Notes: a model not told the origin generated them from the sequence alone. 64,000 nucleotides of DNA from Terfezia claveryi (GCA_015179025.1 WHUX01000170.1:1-64000); one strand, 5' to 3'. Counted from the first letter of the stretch, positions 1 to 11,984 are shown. Numbers and translations: made by a program.

Positions 1-913
1 CGACGCAGCAACTTTCCAGGTGACCTACCAATTAAAGATTATTACAACTGCATTGTTCAGTGTTACGATGTTGCACCGCAAACTGTCTATGAACCAATGG
101 ATATCACTGTTCCTCCTGACAGCTGGGATTGCAATTGTCCAGATACCCGCAACGGATACCACACCGAAACCGCCCGTTCAGCACGACGATGGAGAGCAGA
201 AGAGGTCTCTTTTTACCAGGGAAGGTGGGTACGACGAAAGTCACATGGATCGAGCAGTCGGCCTCATCGCTGTCATAATCGCCTGCACCATCTCCGGCCT
301 TGCAGGTGTTTACTTTGAAAAGGTCCTTAAAGGCTCATCGACTTCCTTGTGGGTCAGGAATATTCAACTCTCATTTTACTCGCTGTTCCCAGCATTGTTT
401 ATTGGGGTTATGTTGAAAGATGGCCACGAGATTATGCAACGAGGGTTCTTCGACGGATACAATGGTGTCGTTTGGACTGCAATCGCATTCCAGGCAGCCG
501 GAGGGATTGTTGTGGCTCTGTGCGTGAATTTCGCAGACAATATTGCAAAGAACTTTGCTACGAGTATCAGCATCTTGTTGAGCTCTATAGCCAGCGTGTA
601 CTTTTTTGGCTTCGTCCTTACATTTTGGGTATGCCGTTCTTTGCTGCTTTATCCCAGCTACTCTTCTCATAGATTTAGGAGCCCACTAACACGGGTGTTA
701 TAGTTTGTGATTGGGGCATCAATTGTCTTATTTGCCACCTTTCTTTACTCCAAGCCGGACGCCCCAAAGAAGGAGGAGATTGCTTATATTCCACTTGAGA
801 ATACCAAAGTTGATGACGACGATGGAGCCGCTTCTATTGCAAGCGTCAGCAACGGCGATCTTGGAGTGCGGTCAGCAACGCCCTCTGGAAACGACCCCAA
901 GCGATATGAGTGA
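1..913 (+). CDS. Nucleotide-sugar transporter (UDP-galactose/UDP-GlcNAc type), 5'-truncated
   Basis: 3' part of an SLC35A-type nucleotide-sugar transporter, a Golgi/ER membrane antiporter that exchanges cytosolic UDP-sugars for UMP to feed glycosylation. The frame is open from base 2, so the start lies upstream of the window. Family motifs visible: DAATFQVTYQLKI near the window edge, the loop GVYFEKVLKGSSTSLWVRN followed by QLSFYS, and late membrane segments rich in A/S/I. An intron at 629-703 (75 nt, donor gtatgc, branch cactaac) joins the frame in phase 0, giving FVIGASIVLFATFLYS as the last helix. The stop is TGA at 911-913. The hydrophilic insert between helices (RSLFTREGGYDES region) and acidic C-terminal tail are typical of cytosolic loops. 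Which UDP-sugar is carried cannot be read from the sequence. Confidence 0.9.
629..703 (+). other. Intron in the nucleotide-sugar transporter
   Basis: GT-AG intron of 75 nt with branch sequence cactaac at 684-690. Removing it in phase 0 fuses the two open frames into the expected final membrane helix; reading through gives a stop at 703. Confidence 0.85.
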
Positions 914-1640
914 GACACCAAAAATGAACCGCCGAATGGGTAGCCAGTATCTTAGTCTGGTTTTGAATCATATTTAACTATGGAGTTATATATAGACGGT
1001 GGGGGTTTTAATTTTTCACGATGAATACCCAATTATAAGTTTTAGGATACGCGTGGCATGTTATCAAATTTAAGCATTTGTAGATAGTTTGAAGTAGGAT
1101 GTTTACAGTCAATAGACTCTGATGCGCATACCCTCTATGTACCTACCTACAGTTACATTCCCTCTGTTCTTTAGTTGCATGTCTGCCTGTGTCAATCAAT
1201 AGCCACCGGTACGGCGTCGTACCATCTCAAGCACTTGACCTGGTCTTGGCGTTGCCTGGGTTTACGGGGTCAAACCTTGCTCTACTTCCTTACTACACAA
1301 GAGTTCTACCCTGAAGTCATCTACAGTACATATCTACATTCCCGGTAGGCCGGTCGAAATAACCCTTGAAAGGTGTCCCAGATTGGTCAGAACCCTTGCT
1401 CGCCATCATCAGCTCTCCCTGCAAATTGATTGGCATCGGAGTTCTCTACTTGAGCCTTCTTACACAATAACTTTTTTCTGACAATACCGTCGATCACCCC
1501 TCCTGCTCATGAAAGAATAATAGCAGCCATTCTAGAGACTCTAATATAATATCTCTTCAGGGCCTATTGACTGCCATACAGTCAACGGGACTTCGACATC
1601 CTCAGCTACTTGACCCAACTGTATTCGTCCTGTGTTCACG
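914..1640. other. Intergenic, 3' flank of transporter and 5' leader of next gene
   Basis: No gene seen. The left half is AT-rich and contains tacctacctacagtaca-type sequence. The right half, from about 1300, is pyrimidine-rich as expected of a fungal promoter/leader. A 130-codon open frame starting at 1567 overlaps the next gene in another frame and was not accepted. Confidence 0.6.
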
Positions 1641-4304
1641 ATGGCAACCTACTCGTCTATCCCCCCTTCTTCTGCCACTCCAGCTCCTAAAAATGACCAT
1701 TCGAATGCACCTTCGCCAGCTGCTTCGCCGCGACGTGAGGCATCGGGGCCTCCGCGCCTGTCTCTTGATTTCGATAGACTCACCTTCGATGGGAACTCGA
1801 GCTCCCTTGGGGTCTCGAGTGCTCTGGACTTTGTCAAATCAACGATTCCTTCTGAGCCAAGCTACGATATGGTGGATTCGGACTCTAGCGGTGACAAGTG
1901 TCACCTCCAGGGGAACGATTATCTCACCTCCCCAGGAGTCATTACTCCTTTCGATGTAAATTTGCGGCGGAAAGGGGTAGATAATAGACCGAGGGCGGAG
2001 GCGAGAAATCTACAACTCGATGGAGTAAGTGACGAAAGGTTCTCCAGACCGTCGACGTCCTCGCCAAAATATACCAATCCTATTTCGAATCCCACATCTG
2101 GAGGACTACAGGTGCGAAATGGAGTTGACACTCCAACTACTGAGTTAGAGTCTCCTGCATCGTCGTTTATCGAGCCACGACAGCACTCACAAAGCCGAGC
2201 ACAAGAACATCAGTACATTCCCTACAATCCACATAGTAGCCAACCATCACCCTTTCCTCCATCCACTGATGGCTTCGACGAACGGTCGCTCCCATCAGAG
2301 AACCGTTTGTTCGATGATTTCGACGGTGTTCACTGTGAAGTCGATCTACATCTAGATCTGCCACATGAGCAACCAAGGCGTCAAACCAGACCAGTGCCAT
2401 ACACAAATAGGCCGATGTCGTACGCACACCTACCACCACTGTCACAACAGCCACCTCAGCCACCTTTGGTCTACTATCCCGCACCGGTTCCCGCAATGCT
2501 GAATCTGCCGCCCCAACTGGCAAAGCCTCGCAGTAACCGCGAATCACAAATTCTCTCAAATAGAAAGCCAACAGCAGGCTTTCACTGGGATGCTTCCGAT
2601 GCCCCCCCCGTTGAAGACAAGAAGAAAGATTTCCGCCGCAGCCTGGCGAATCTGCCTCCTCAACTGCGGGCTTCAGTATTCTTTGATCAGCCGCTTGCAA
2701 CACCAGAAGTTGAATTAAAAGAGGAAAGTGCAGTCGCCACGTTGGACAGCATCTTGGACGCTGCCGCGAAATCACCGCCAGTTGCTTTTACGGAACACCC
2801 AATTGCAGCAGGTCCGGCGTTTCAGCGCCCTGACCATGCGCGCAGCAGATCATCTGTAATGCTGAATAATAGGCAAAGCGTGGTCTCCTTGGGGGCACAC
2901 CTCAATAATAGGCATAGCGTCGCAAATTTAGGTGCCTACAGATCAACCGTAGCCTTGGTAAGCGACGACCGTCCCTACCACCAAAGACAGTCTTCACAGT
3001 TATCCCTACCAGAAAGATCAGGCAGTGGCGGGGGTTCACATGAGGAACATCCAAAGGATTTTGACTACGGCCGTCCGGACTCTCAGGTTTTGGGACCTGG
3101 TATGCAGTATCTGCCGCCTCAAGGACGAAATACACCTTCGCCAATGCCTCCCACGGATCCTAATGCCCTTCCTACCACATTGTTAGCCGAGCTAGAAGCG
3201 AGGAAGGTACAATTACGCAGCCGGAATCGCACTGCTGCATCAGCGTTTCCTACGGGTATGAGATCTACCTTGCTCGAACTTGATGCTGTCGCACAAGTTC
3301 AGAAGAAAGCAAGGGCACAGAAGCGAACGAACTTAGCATGGGAAAACCCTGATGATATAAGAACAGAAGAACCGGATGAAGATGTTCCACTAGGATTGCT
3401 CTATACAGGGGCTAACCATGGCGGCGGTCAGACAAGGAAACATGATCCTAACGGTCTCCACGCAATGGGGGATGAAGACATCCCATTAGGATTGATTGTG
3501 AAGAGAGAGATAGAGGATAATGAGCCGTTAAGTAAGAGGAAGGAGAGACTTAAAGGACCGACATTTGATACTCCTGCTCAGGACTCAAAACGGGCTACCG
3601 TGTATATCGATGTCCCAGGTATAGATGCGCCGCAGCCACAAAATGACGAAGAAGTAGAGGAGGAAACACTTGCGGAGAGGTTGAAACGCATGAGAGAGCA
3701 GAAAGAAAGAGAAAAAATTGGGTTTGGTACCGGGAGCCTTGGGTTGTCGTTGGATGGCGAGGAGGCAACGAAGAAAAAAACTCCAACTCAAACCCCACCA
3801 GGCGAAAGGGAGGAAACCCTTGGTCAACGCCGCCGGCGGTTACAGCAGGAGAAAGACCAACGAGAGAAATTTAAGCGGGAGAGTATAGTTTCGCAACAGG
3901 AGGTTCGGCAGAGGAATATGATAGATATCATTCAACACCAACAAAATCTGCCGTTACATATGAGAAGTCAAAGTGCGATGCCGGGAATGCTAAATCCTGG
4001 TGTGAATACCTATTCCGGAGCTGGTGGCTTTTTAGGTGCGATACCAGGGGTTAATGCACCATTGGCAGGTGGTGGCATGTTGGGGATGGGTGGTGGATCG
4101 CCCGCTACAGGCATGGGAATGACGAACCGTGCTATGGGGGTAAGGTCTCAGAATGCTATCATGATGGGAAGGGGTGGTCTGGGAATTCCATATGCTGGGG
4201 GCGTGCAGGTGCAGATGCAGACGCAGGCGCCGATGCAAAACGCAAAGCAAATGGAGATGGTGGAGAGGTGGAGAAGCAGTGTTACGGGTGGCAACCCAAG
4301 TTGA
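1641..4304 (+). CDS. Large disordered protein of unknown function (887 aa)
   Basis: Intronless frame of 887 codons. The first ATG is at 1641; the frame itself opens slightly earlier at a GTG. I do not recognise a domain. Residues 1-500 are rich in Ser, Pro, Gln and Arg and look disordered. A 13-residue unit is repeated in tandem (NNRQSVVSLGAHL then NNRHSVANLGAYR, 2865-2942). The second half has two related short motifs, EDVPLGLLYTG and EDIPLGLIVKRE, then two charged helices that each start ETLxxR (ETLAERLKRMREQ and ETLGQRRRRLQQE) and probably form a coiled coil. The C-terminus is Gly/Met-rich (GGGMLGMGGGSPATG region). The paired PLG and ETLxxR motifs suggest short docking segments, but that is inference. 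An adaptor or cytoskeleton/polarity scaffold is possible; no function should be assigned. Confidence 0.75.
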   Translation: MATYSSIPPSSATPAPKNDHSNAPSPAASPRREASGPPRLSLDFDRLTFDGNSSSLGVSSALDFVKSTIPSEPSYDMVDSDSSGDKCHLQGNDYLTSPGVITPFDVNLRRKGVDNRPRAEARNLQLDGVSDERFSRPSTSSPKYTNPISNPTSGGLQVRNGVDTPTTELESPASSFIEPRQHSQSRAQEHQYIPYNPHSSQPSPFPPSTDGFDERSLPSENRLFDDFDGVHCEVDLHLDLPHEQPRRQTRPVPYTNRPMSYAHLPPLSQQPPQPPLVYYPAPVPAMLNLPPQLAKPRSNRESQILSNRKPTAGFHWDASDAPPVEDKKKDFRRSLANLPPQLRASVFFDQPLATPEVELKEESAVATLDSILDAAAKSPPVAFTEHPIAAGPAFQRPDHARSRSSVMLNNRQSVVSLGAHLNNRHSVANLGAYRSTVALVSDDRPYHQRQSSQLSLPERSGSGGGSHEEHPKDFDYGRPDSQVLGPGMQYLPPQGRNTPSPMPPTDPNALPTTLLAELEARKVQLRSRNRTAASAFPTGMRSTLLELDAVAQVQKKARAQKRTNLAWENPDDIRTEEPDEDVPLGLLYTGANHGGGQTRKHDPNGLHAMGDEDIPLGLIVKREIEDNEPLSKRKERLKGPTFDTPAQDSKRATVYIDVPGIDAPQPQNDEEVEEETLAERLKRMREQKEREKIGFGTGSLGLSLDGEEATKKKTPTQTPPGEREETLGQRRRRLQQEKDQREKFKRESIVSQQEVRQRNMIDIIQHQQNLPLHMRSQSAMPGMLNPGVNTYSGAGGFLGAIPGVNAPLAGGGMLGMGGGSPATGMGMTNRAMGVRSQNAIMMGRGGLGIPYAGGVQVQMQTQAPMQNAKQMEMVERWRSSVTGGNPS

Positions 4305-6578
4305 TTCTGATACCCTGTGACGTTTTTTTGAGTGTTTTGCGAAGCAAAATGGGCATTTTCTTTATCGAGCATACATTGTTGTGGAGTCTGGGGATGCTTT
4401 TCCTTCATTTGTCAAATATATGGACTCACAATTTTTTTTTTCCCCTCTAATCTGGGACAAAGGACACAATCTCTGGCTTGCTGATCGATGTTCAACAGAG
4501 CGATTTTTTCCCTTTTGCTTGTGAACTGCACTGTTGACGCTCTTTTTCATTTTATGTTCTTTTGGGACACATAGACGGGTGGGAGCCAACGGGACTATAA
4601 ATTCATTGCAGATTCTTTCATGCTTTTATTTCTTGCTTCTCTGTTTCTTATTTTCTTTAGTATCCTTAATAGGTATTAATTGAAGGACGGTAGTGGGCAA
4701 TATATAATTGAGCCCGACGGATCGTTATCTGAAGGGGGTATTGTATCATCCAGCTCTTTTCTTATGTACAAAGAGCCGTTTCACTGAATATGCATTCTCA
4801 GCAAAGCCGAAAGGAAGACATTGTACATGGGCAGAATAAGCGCAAGGCAAGTACAGTACTCCGTATGGTTGGATCCATAATTTCCGGGTGGTTCGTACAT
4901 ACTGTATATACAACAATTACCAGAAAATTGCCACTGGGCTGTAGCCTCATGCCGGAAGATATTCGATTGTTGTGTATGTAGAGTACTAGTACATGTACAT
5001 GAATTAGGTATCGGTGATTACGACGGCACTAGGTACCGGTATATGGTTTCTAGATTTACATACTTTTTTGTAGATCTGTAGACACACCTAGTCAACTTTG
5101 ACAGTTAAATTACTTACATACAGTACATACTTGGTTATAATTCAGTTGAGTTGTTCTGAAATTGGGGGGGGGGGTGGAGGTGTATGGTGTATGGCTTGTA
5201 CAGATGCGTGTCGACGTAGTTTTGCATATTGGACCCGCCGGGATGGGAGGTCTGGATCCGGATGGTACAGTATATGGAACTATATGTGCTTAAATACCGC
5301 TGGCCCCCTTCATTTCCGGGGCCTGGGTTAATTTGTTTTCCTTGTACCGGCTTTCGTGGAGTCAGTGTGCGATATCAAACATCTCCTACTCTAGATCTGG
5401 GGTATGGGTAACATTTTCCCAACTGAAGGTACATACTTATCACAAGTACTTACATAGGTACAGTATTTATTATCTGTAAGTAAGCATCTTTGCAGAATCA
5501 TCATCGAAGATCGATGTCTGGTCGATATGGCGATGGGCGTCGCACGAAGGTGGCGGCTATAAATAGCAAGCCATCCGCTACTTAAGCGTTCAACTTTTCA
5601 CTTGTGGCTGTAGCGGTGCTTGAGGTGTGCAGATCAGAATATTTGTCTCCACAGGAGGAGGGAGAGAGGGAGAGAGGGGAGAGAGCTGGGGAATTGAAAG
5701 GTTTCTAGATCTTGTTTCCGGCTGTACATGTTGTATGTTGTCTCAGAAGATTTGCAGAATGGAATATATCTGTGATGTGACTTCTAACCTATGTACTTGT
5801 CCTACTAAGTAGAAAAAGTAGAAAGTAGGTAGGTACCTTGCGCCTTTGCTGCTCTGCTCTGCTCTGCTCGCTGCATCCCCATTGCAACCACCATAAGCCC
5901 CATATTGAACCACCTGGATCACAGCCCTGTGTCTTCTTTAGTTACAAGCTATCAAGCAGACTTTGCTACTACTTCAGCATATCCTGAACAGAAGTATATA
6001 GGGTATACATATACAGGTACTTCAAGCTACAGCCCAAACCTCCTCCTCCAGTGGCCCAAAGCAACTGACTCAGGCACCACCAGGGCGATTGCCGTCATCA
6101 AAAGTCCCCATTTCAATACAACTTCTCCAGTTACTCCAGTTATAGCACAGCGAACCATACCCAGCTCGGCTCTTTTGCGAAACCCTGTCCCCCCCAACGC
6201 TGCAACCTGTCGCAGAGGGCTACAAAAGCGGACTGGCAGGTGTCTCGAGTCTCCAGTTGACGTTACCTTACGGGCTTGCCTGGGATAAACAAACTCCCGC
6301 CTTGGTTCGTCCAAATTACTTTTGGATTATAATCCTGGCAAGTCACAGCAATTGTTATAGCTGGACGATAGAAGGATTGATCCCTCTTCAAATTTTCAAA
6401 CCCAAGGTCAGATACTTCCTGCGAATGAGAAGCTGCGGCTGTTTGAACTTTAAACATCTTTTTGTTGCTTTTTGACGGCACGGCACAGAAGAAGCTTGGT
6501 GGTTGTAGAGGTGGGATTTTGGAAAAAAAAGCGAGAAATACACGACGGGAAACGAGAATCTTGAGGCGGGCCTACACA
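4305..6578. other. Intergenic region, 2.3 kb
   Basis: No gene supported. It holds a G11 run at 5164-5174, GTAC-containing motifs (4851-4860, 5113-5126), a GAGA purine stretch near 5650-5685, a strong TATA motif at 5558-5565, and a pyrimidine-rich leader before the next ATG. The longest plus-strand frame (5905-6288) has no recognisable content and is more likely part of a 5' leader. Confidence 0.6.
5558..5565 (+). promoter_or_regulatory. TATA box candidate (TATAAATA)
   Basis: A perfect TATAAATA element lies in a locally GC-rich context, followed by a pyrimidine-rich stretch. It is about 1 kb upstream of the ATG at 6579, so it would imply a long 5' leader, or it may drive an unseen short transcript. 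Confidence 0.35.
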
Positions 6579-9500
6579 ATGCCAATGCTCAACTTACTGC
6601 GCCCACACAGGCGGAGTGCATCTGCGCAATCTATGACGACCCAAGATGGATTACACCAACAGCAGCAGAACCAGCAGTACAATAGCCGACCGCAGCATGC
6701 CCACGCACAACCAGCGACGGCGATACACTTTCTCCCACAAAGCCAGAGGCAGTCAGCATCAACGTCACCTGCTCCTTCACAGGCATCCATAGACCACTCT
6801 TCAACCGCAGCCTCCACCCTTCCCCCACTCAACTTTGATTCCCAAGGCCTCCTAGGCACAACGTCGCCAAATGGGTTCCTGGGTGGTGCATTCGGTAGCT
6901 CATCTAACTCATTAGCCTCCCCTGTGGCCCCAGCATCGGCGACTGCTATTTCCTCGCCCACTCCCGTAATCATAACTACAGGCTCCTCACCCCGGTTAGG
7001 GAGAAGTCCAAGTTTGAATAAAGCGCTTCCAGCGCCGCCACCGTTGGCGCAGACTCCCCCACCTACATTGCAACTTCCGCAGACATTACAATCGCCTTCA
7101 TCGCCTTCGCCGGCGCATTCGAGGCCGGGGACGGGTGGGTCAGGGAGATATAGCATATTTGGACAAAGCCATTCGGGCCGTCGGCTTCACACACACAATT
7201 ACCCCCACTGCTGACAAGCTCTGGCGGTAGTGGTGGAGGTCATGGGAAACAAAAAGAGAAGGAAAAAGAAGTGCATACAACCCCGCCCCCCGCGGCATCA
7301 GGTCACGGGAAGCGGAATCATGCAAAATTGAATATTCTCAGCTCTATGACGCTGTTGATGCGCAGACGGACTGGGCAAAGTGGGACACTAGGCGAGAGCT
7401 CACGGAAGGCGGGAGCAAGGGATTTACCCGATGATTTCGACCCGGGGATTATCTACGCCACTCGGCACCCCGACTGGTCGTCACCGGGACCGAAGAGGCC
7501 ACCGGTGGAAGTAATTAATGCGAGGGCAGGCAAGGATGGGAAGGTGCTGAGTCCAGCGCTTGCGGGGGTAATGAGGGGGGAGGGAGAGGAACATATGGAG
7601 AGGCAGAGGACGCCGTTGTTCAAGGAGCATTTTGGAGAATTGGAGGCGACAGGCCCAAAGATGCAGGTTGGGAGTCAAGGGAGTCCACAGCCGCAGCAGA
7701 AGAAAATTGGTGTTCAGGCTGGGGAAGTGAGAGTGTATGGACCACCACCGCCACAACCCCAGTTGGGGTTGGTGCCACCGGCAGAAGTTAAGACTCCGCA
7801 GATGGTGCAGTCGCCCCAGATGGGGGCGACGTCGTCTCCGGCAGTGTCGATGGGGACAACGTTGGTAGAGAAATCACCGCCTGTTGGGGCCCCAGAAATA
7901 ACACTTGTGACATCAGACAGTCCTGCAAACAACCTTGCGCCTGCAAAATCCAATGCGTCATCTACCTCCTCGTCGTCGTCATCGGCGCCGAGTGAGAATG
8001 ATGATGCATATCCGCCAATTAGGAGGAAGGGAGTCACACTTGTTGATCATCCGCTATCATTACCGAGGCACCTAATGAATAATAGCTCCCGGTTCAGCTT
8101 TGAGGCAAGTAGTGCTACGGGATCGAGCCCCGGCATTGAAGATGAACCAGCTGCGGGGACGGGGGGGTCACAGACGCTGACCGATGGGAATACCATTGGG
8201 CTGGCGATGACGAAGGATGGGACACCGTCGCCAACGAGGCAGCAAATGATGGGGGGCATTGGGTTGGGGTTGGGGTTGGGTGTGGGCACGACCGCGGGGG
8301 CGTATAAGAGACGGTCCCTGAGGAAGGCGCCTGCAAGGTGGAGGGATGAGGACAGTGAGGATGAGGATGGGGTGGTGAATATAGCAAGTTATGAGAATGA
8401 GGAAGATGACTTATATTATGACGATGGAATTATACTTGGAGATGATGATGGTGAAGAACAGGGATTTGGAAATGGTGAAGATTATGGGGGGATGGAGTCT
8501 GCGAGGTTGGAGCTAGGTGGGTTACCGCCGCAAGTACCACTGACACATACGCCTATGACGGGGCCTGAGTTGGGGAGCAGTGGGAATGATTTAGTTGTGG
8601 AAACGGCTTCGTTAGAACATACGATTGGTGGAGTTAGGGATAAAGAAGGACCAAGTGCGTTCCCGCCGTTTATGAATCCAATTGGTGGAGGGCTTGGGTA
8701 TCAGAAGCAACTCGAACATTTTTATACATCAGATGTCATGAGGTTGAATGCGCATGGTCTGCCACTAGCATTACAGACACTGGATCAGTCATTGTGTAAA
8801 ATCAAGCAGAAGCAACAGGGATTACAAAGGCAGGATAGTGATGAGCTTGACTCTCCGGCGCCGGGATTCGGGAGTGAGATTGACCCAGGCTATATATCGC
8901 TCCAGCAGCCGCAACATCATCTTCAATTGGGGGTGGGGGATGGAGAGGAGCCGATGAGCTTCGACGATGAAGATGATATGGATGATCCTATGGTTGCGGC
9001 AGCGAATGCAGAAGTGCTTGCGTACGATACTGATGGAGAGTATGGTCAGGAGTTTGGATTCTACAGCGCGAGTGAGGCGGGGAATGTCTCTGAAGAACAA
9101 CTTTTCGCTGGAGGGTATTTTGGGGAAGCGGGAATGAATCTGGGGCAGCCAAGACCTTTTTTGGTGAGGAGACCGAGTTTGACGCCAATAAGCGAGAGGA
9201 GTGAGTGTTCGTATAGGAATAGTATGGTGTTTGGGTTTGAGAATACGCCGGGGAGTAGAGGTGGTGGGGCTGGGAGTGCACTGGGGGGGAGTGTGCATCC
9301 GTTGGCGTTGAGTCAGACTTTGGCGGGGTTGACGCTGGATGGGGATGGTTCGGTGGGGCAGGGTGGGCAAGCGCAGGGGGCCCAGGATGATATGAATCTC
9401 AATCAGTTGTTGAAGTTTAGGAGATCTTGGGGGGGTGCGAAGAGTGCACCGGGGTCACCAGGGGGTCCGGGTAGGTTGGATGCAGGAGCAGCTGGAAATG

Positions 9501-10366
9501 GGGGACAGAGCCCGGCGATGAGTAGCAGTAGCCCTGTTGTTTCTCCCGGACAAGGTGTGTCACTTGGAGGGCGGGGAATGAGCCCTGGTGCGTATGGGAT
9601 GTATGGATTACACGACTGGACGGACTTGCCTGTCAATATGAACATGGCAGGGATGAGTTTTGCGGGGATGAATATGAGCCTGGGTGTACCCCCCATGGGC
9701 GTCGGAATGACACCGGGATTGACGATTCAGCAACAGATTAATCAGAGCGGTGGTGGGGGAACAAGTCCTGGGGGATTAATGGCAGGGAGTGCGGTAGGAC
9801 AGCAGCAGTTATTACAGGTGTTGATGAATAATGCGCAGAAGGATGGTGGTGTCAGTGCGTACCCGTTGCATATGTATCAGCCTGTTGTAGGGTCGCCGGC
9901 GGGTGCAGCGGGACAGAATCTACAGCAGCAGGTGTTTATGCAACAGTCTGCGGATCAGCAGGCACATATGCAGCAGCAGCACGAGCAACCCAGTGATGCC
10001 GACGAGGATGATTACGAAGCAGAATACCCAGACCTCGACGACTACCCAGATGACTCGGAGTATCCAGTTGATCATGACCCGGTGGAGATTTACCCTGGTA
10101 CCTCTCACCCTAACAGTGACATAACCGCATCGGATCCATACTCCCACCAAAATAGTGGACTCGCCAGAAATACTTCCGCAGGAAGACAATCCACAGCAGG
10201 GGACTCGAGTTATGCGAGCGCGCTGGGCTCGCCGACGAGTGAGGCGGAGAAAGGGGAGGAGAGGGTGAGCTTGGATGGGGTGGGATTAGGGCAGGGGCAT
10301 GGGGTGCAGATGGGGTTTGCGTATGAAGGGGTGCTGGGGAGGAGAAGAAGTGAGAGGAGTGGTTGA
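6579..10366 (+). CDS. Large disordered fungal protein of unknown function (~1231 aa)
   Basis: Two long frames, 6579-7138 and 7231-10366, appear to be one gene. The start is the ATG at 6579 (MPMLNLLRPHRRS); the frame opens earlier without an ATG. They are joined here by a 92-nt intron (donor gtcagg at 7139, branch ctgac at 7212, acceptor cggtag at 7230) that restores phase exactly; the donor is weak, so a frameshift is an alternative. After a Ser/Pro/Gln-rich N-terminus comes a conserved-looking block, LPDDFDPGIIYATRHPDW, then long acidic and Gly-rich low-complexity stretches (DDDGEEQ, poly-Q, EEDDLYYDDG) and an Asp/Tyr-rich C-terminus. No enzyme fold is visible. The PDDFDP block is the likeliest interaction motif. 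I do not recognise the family by name. Confidence 0.7.
7139..7230 (+). other. Probable intron joining the two frames of the 6579-10366 gene
   Basis: GT at 7139 and AG at 7230 with ctgac upstream of the acceptor. Splicing changes the codon register from positions divisible by three to the register of the downstream frame and leaves a Gly-rich junction. The donor gtcagg departs from the gtaagt-like donors used elsewhere in the window, so an indel is not excluded. Confidence 0.45.
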
Positions 10367-11225
10367 TGGGGGACGGGGAGAAATGGTTTTTATTAACCTT
10401 GGTATATATGATATAGAAATATGTATATTGAGGTATGGGGTATTAGTGTAGAGGGGGAAAAAGGGGAGGATCAAATTTTTGGGGGTTTTTTGTGCAGTGC
10501 TTGCTGTTTTAATTTGGGTTTACTCATGGGATGGCGTTTTTTTTGAGATTTGAGTCGTTTTCTTGCGTGTTAAACCATTTGGGGGGGGGGGCAGAAGTGG
10601 GTTTTATTCAGAATAAATTAATTAATTTTACAATTCCTAATTTAGAATTTTGATGAGATCCCGTGAAGGCTTGAGCTTCGGTACGGGTCGTTTTCCCATA
10701 CAACTAAACTAACTCCACATCAGCATACCTCCGCTTTTGTCTTTCCATTTTCCCACGATACCCTGATTACTGTCTCTGCTGGTGGGTATGGCTCTCATGA
10801 CGTCTGGAGCAGCACGCTTTGCTGCCATAGCTTACGTTCAAGCTGTTATTGCGCAAAAAACACAACATACACGCCCGCCCCCCCACTAAATGGCTCTGCC
10901 GGGAATGTTCTCTCTAGCCAGAGGTCCCTGAACGGATGTATGTATGTAGTTTACCACCACTAATACATCTTTCGCCGAGCGTTGCTAAACTAAGTTACTT
11001 TTGAAAGTTTCGTTTGTGGGAAAACTTTTTATTACTTTACATTCTTACTCGGTAGTTCGATCTCGAGGATTGTTGGGGTTGGTTGGTTGGTTGGTGGTTG
11101 TTGGTTGGATAAATGTTGCGGAAATTTTCAACTGTGAATTTAATGCTCTCCTTTCCTCCTCCTCCTCCTCCTCCTCCTTGTGAAAAAAAAAAAAAAAAAA
11201 AACAGGTTCCACAACCACAACACGA

Positions 11226-11256
<31 letters not shown>

Positions 11257-11257
11257 T
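11226..11257. repeat. (ATT)n microsatellite
   Basis: About ten uninterrupted ATT triplets preceded by a poly-A run and an Ala/Pro-type (CCT)n tract. It is non-coding and lies between two convergent genes. Confidence 0.9.
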
Positions 11258-11319
11258 CAGGGGTAAAGGGGGGGTGTAAAAAAACTTTATCAATACCTTG
11301 TTACTAAAACACCTACCTT

Positions 11320-11370
11320 TAAGTACTTAGCCAAGTAGCTAAGTAGCCAAGTAGCTAAGTAGCTAAGTAC
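11320..11370. repeat. AAGTAGCT-type octamer tandem repeat
   Basis: Imperfect tandem copies of aagtagct and its variant aagtagcc/aagtactt run for about 50 nt. The unit AGCT core makes the tract partly palindromic. Confidence 0.8.
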
Positions 11371-11984
11371 GGAAGAAAGAAAACCCAATTGTATATATAC
11401 ATATACATAATAGCAAAGTCCAAAGTCACTCACTCTCTTTTCTGCTCCGATAAATAGATAACCACTCCTTCAAAAAAAAATACCCCCACCCCCCACCCCC
11501 CTTACCCAAATCCTGCAATTTTTCGGGATGCTTATAGCTGACTAGGTATAGGTATATGGAAGAGGGAGGAGAGGGAAGGGGTAGGGGTTCAGGGTATATC
11601 TAAGTATAAATTTCCCCCCCCCAAAAAAAAAAAAAAACACACAGCCGAGAGAGAAGAATAAAACGTACCGGTAACGCTACTACCAAACTGCCAAACTGCC
11701 AACTACCAACTGCCTACATACATTATATGCCAACAATTTATTTTTTCTAATTTTCCCTTTTTTTTTATTTTTTTTTTTATTCTGTTAAAAAAGAAAAAAA
11801 AGGCGGAGAATTACCCTCAACTGTCAATTCTTTGTGGTTTCTGTGGGGAAGTTTCCATCAAATGATAATTGTAATTCTGTTCACACCAAAACACATGGAA
11901 GCATGGCAAACGTAAAAGCAAAGCAAAATCATATACATAAACGTTAGGCATCATCGCTCACCCGCCCAACCTCCACCCCACCGC

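Larger units (their letters stand above)
10367..11984. other. Intergenic, microsatellite-rich, 1.6 kb
   Basis: No gene seen between the convergent ends of the disordered-protein gene and the phospholipase gene. The stretch is crowded with simple sequence: G11 at 10581, (GGTT)n near 11078-11106, (CCT)n at 11155-11177, a long A run, (ATT)n at 11226-11257, an AAGTAGCT-type repeat at 11320-11370, and C/A homopolymers near 11614-11637. Confidence 0.65.

Noticed and set aside
5905..6288. 127-codon plus-strand frame
   Set aside because: It probably lies in the leader of the gene at 6579; no domain, Thr/Ser/Pro-rich and no splice support.
8822..9370. 182-codon minus-strand frame
   Set aside because: It is antisense to the large disordered protein and carries no motif of its own.
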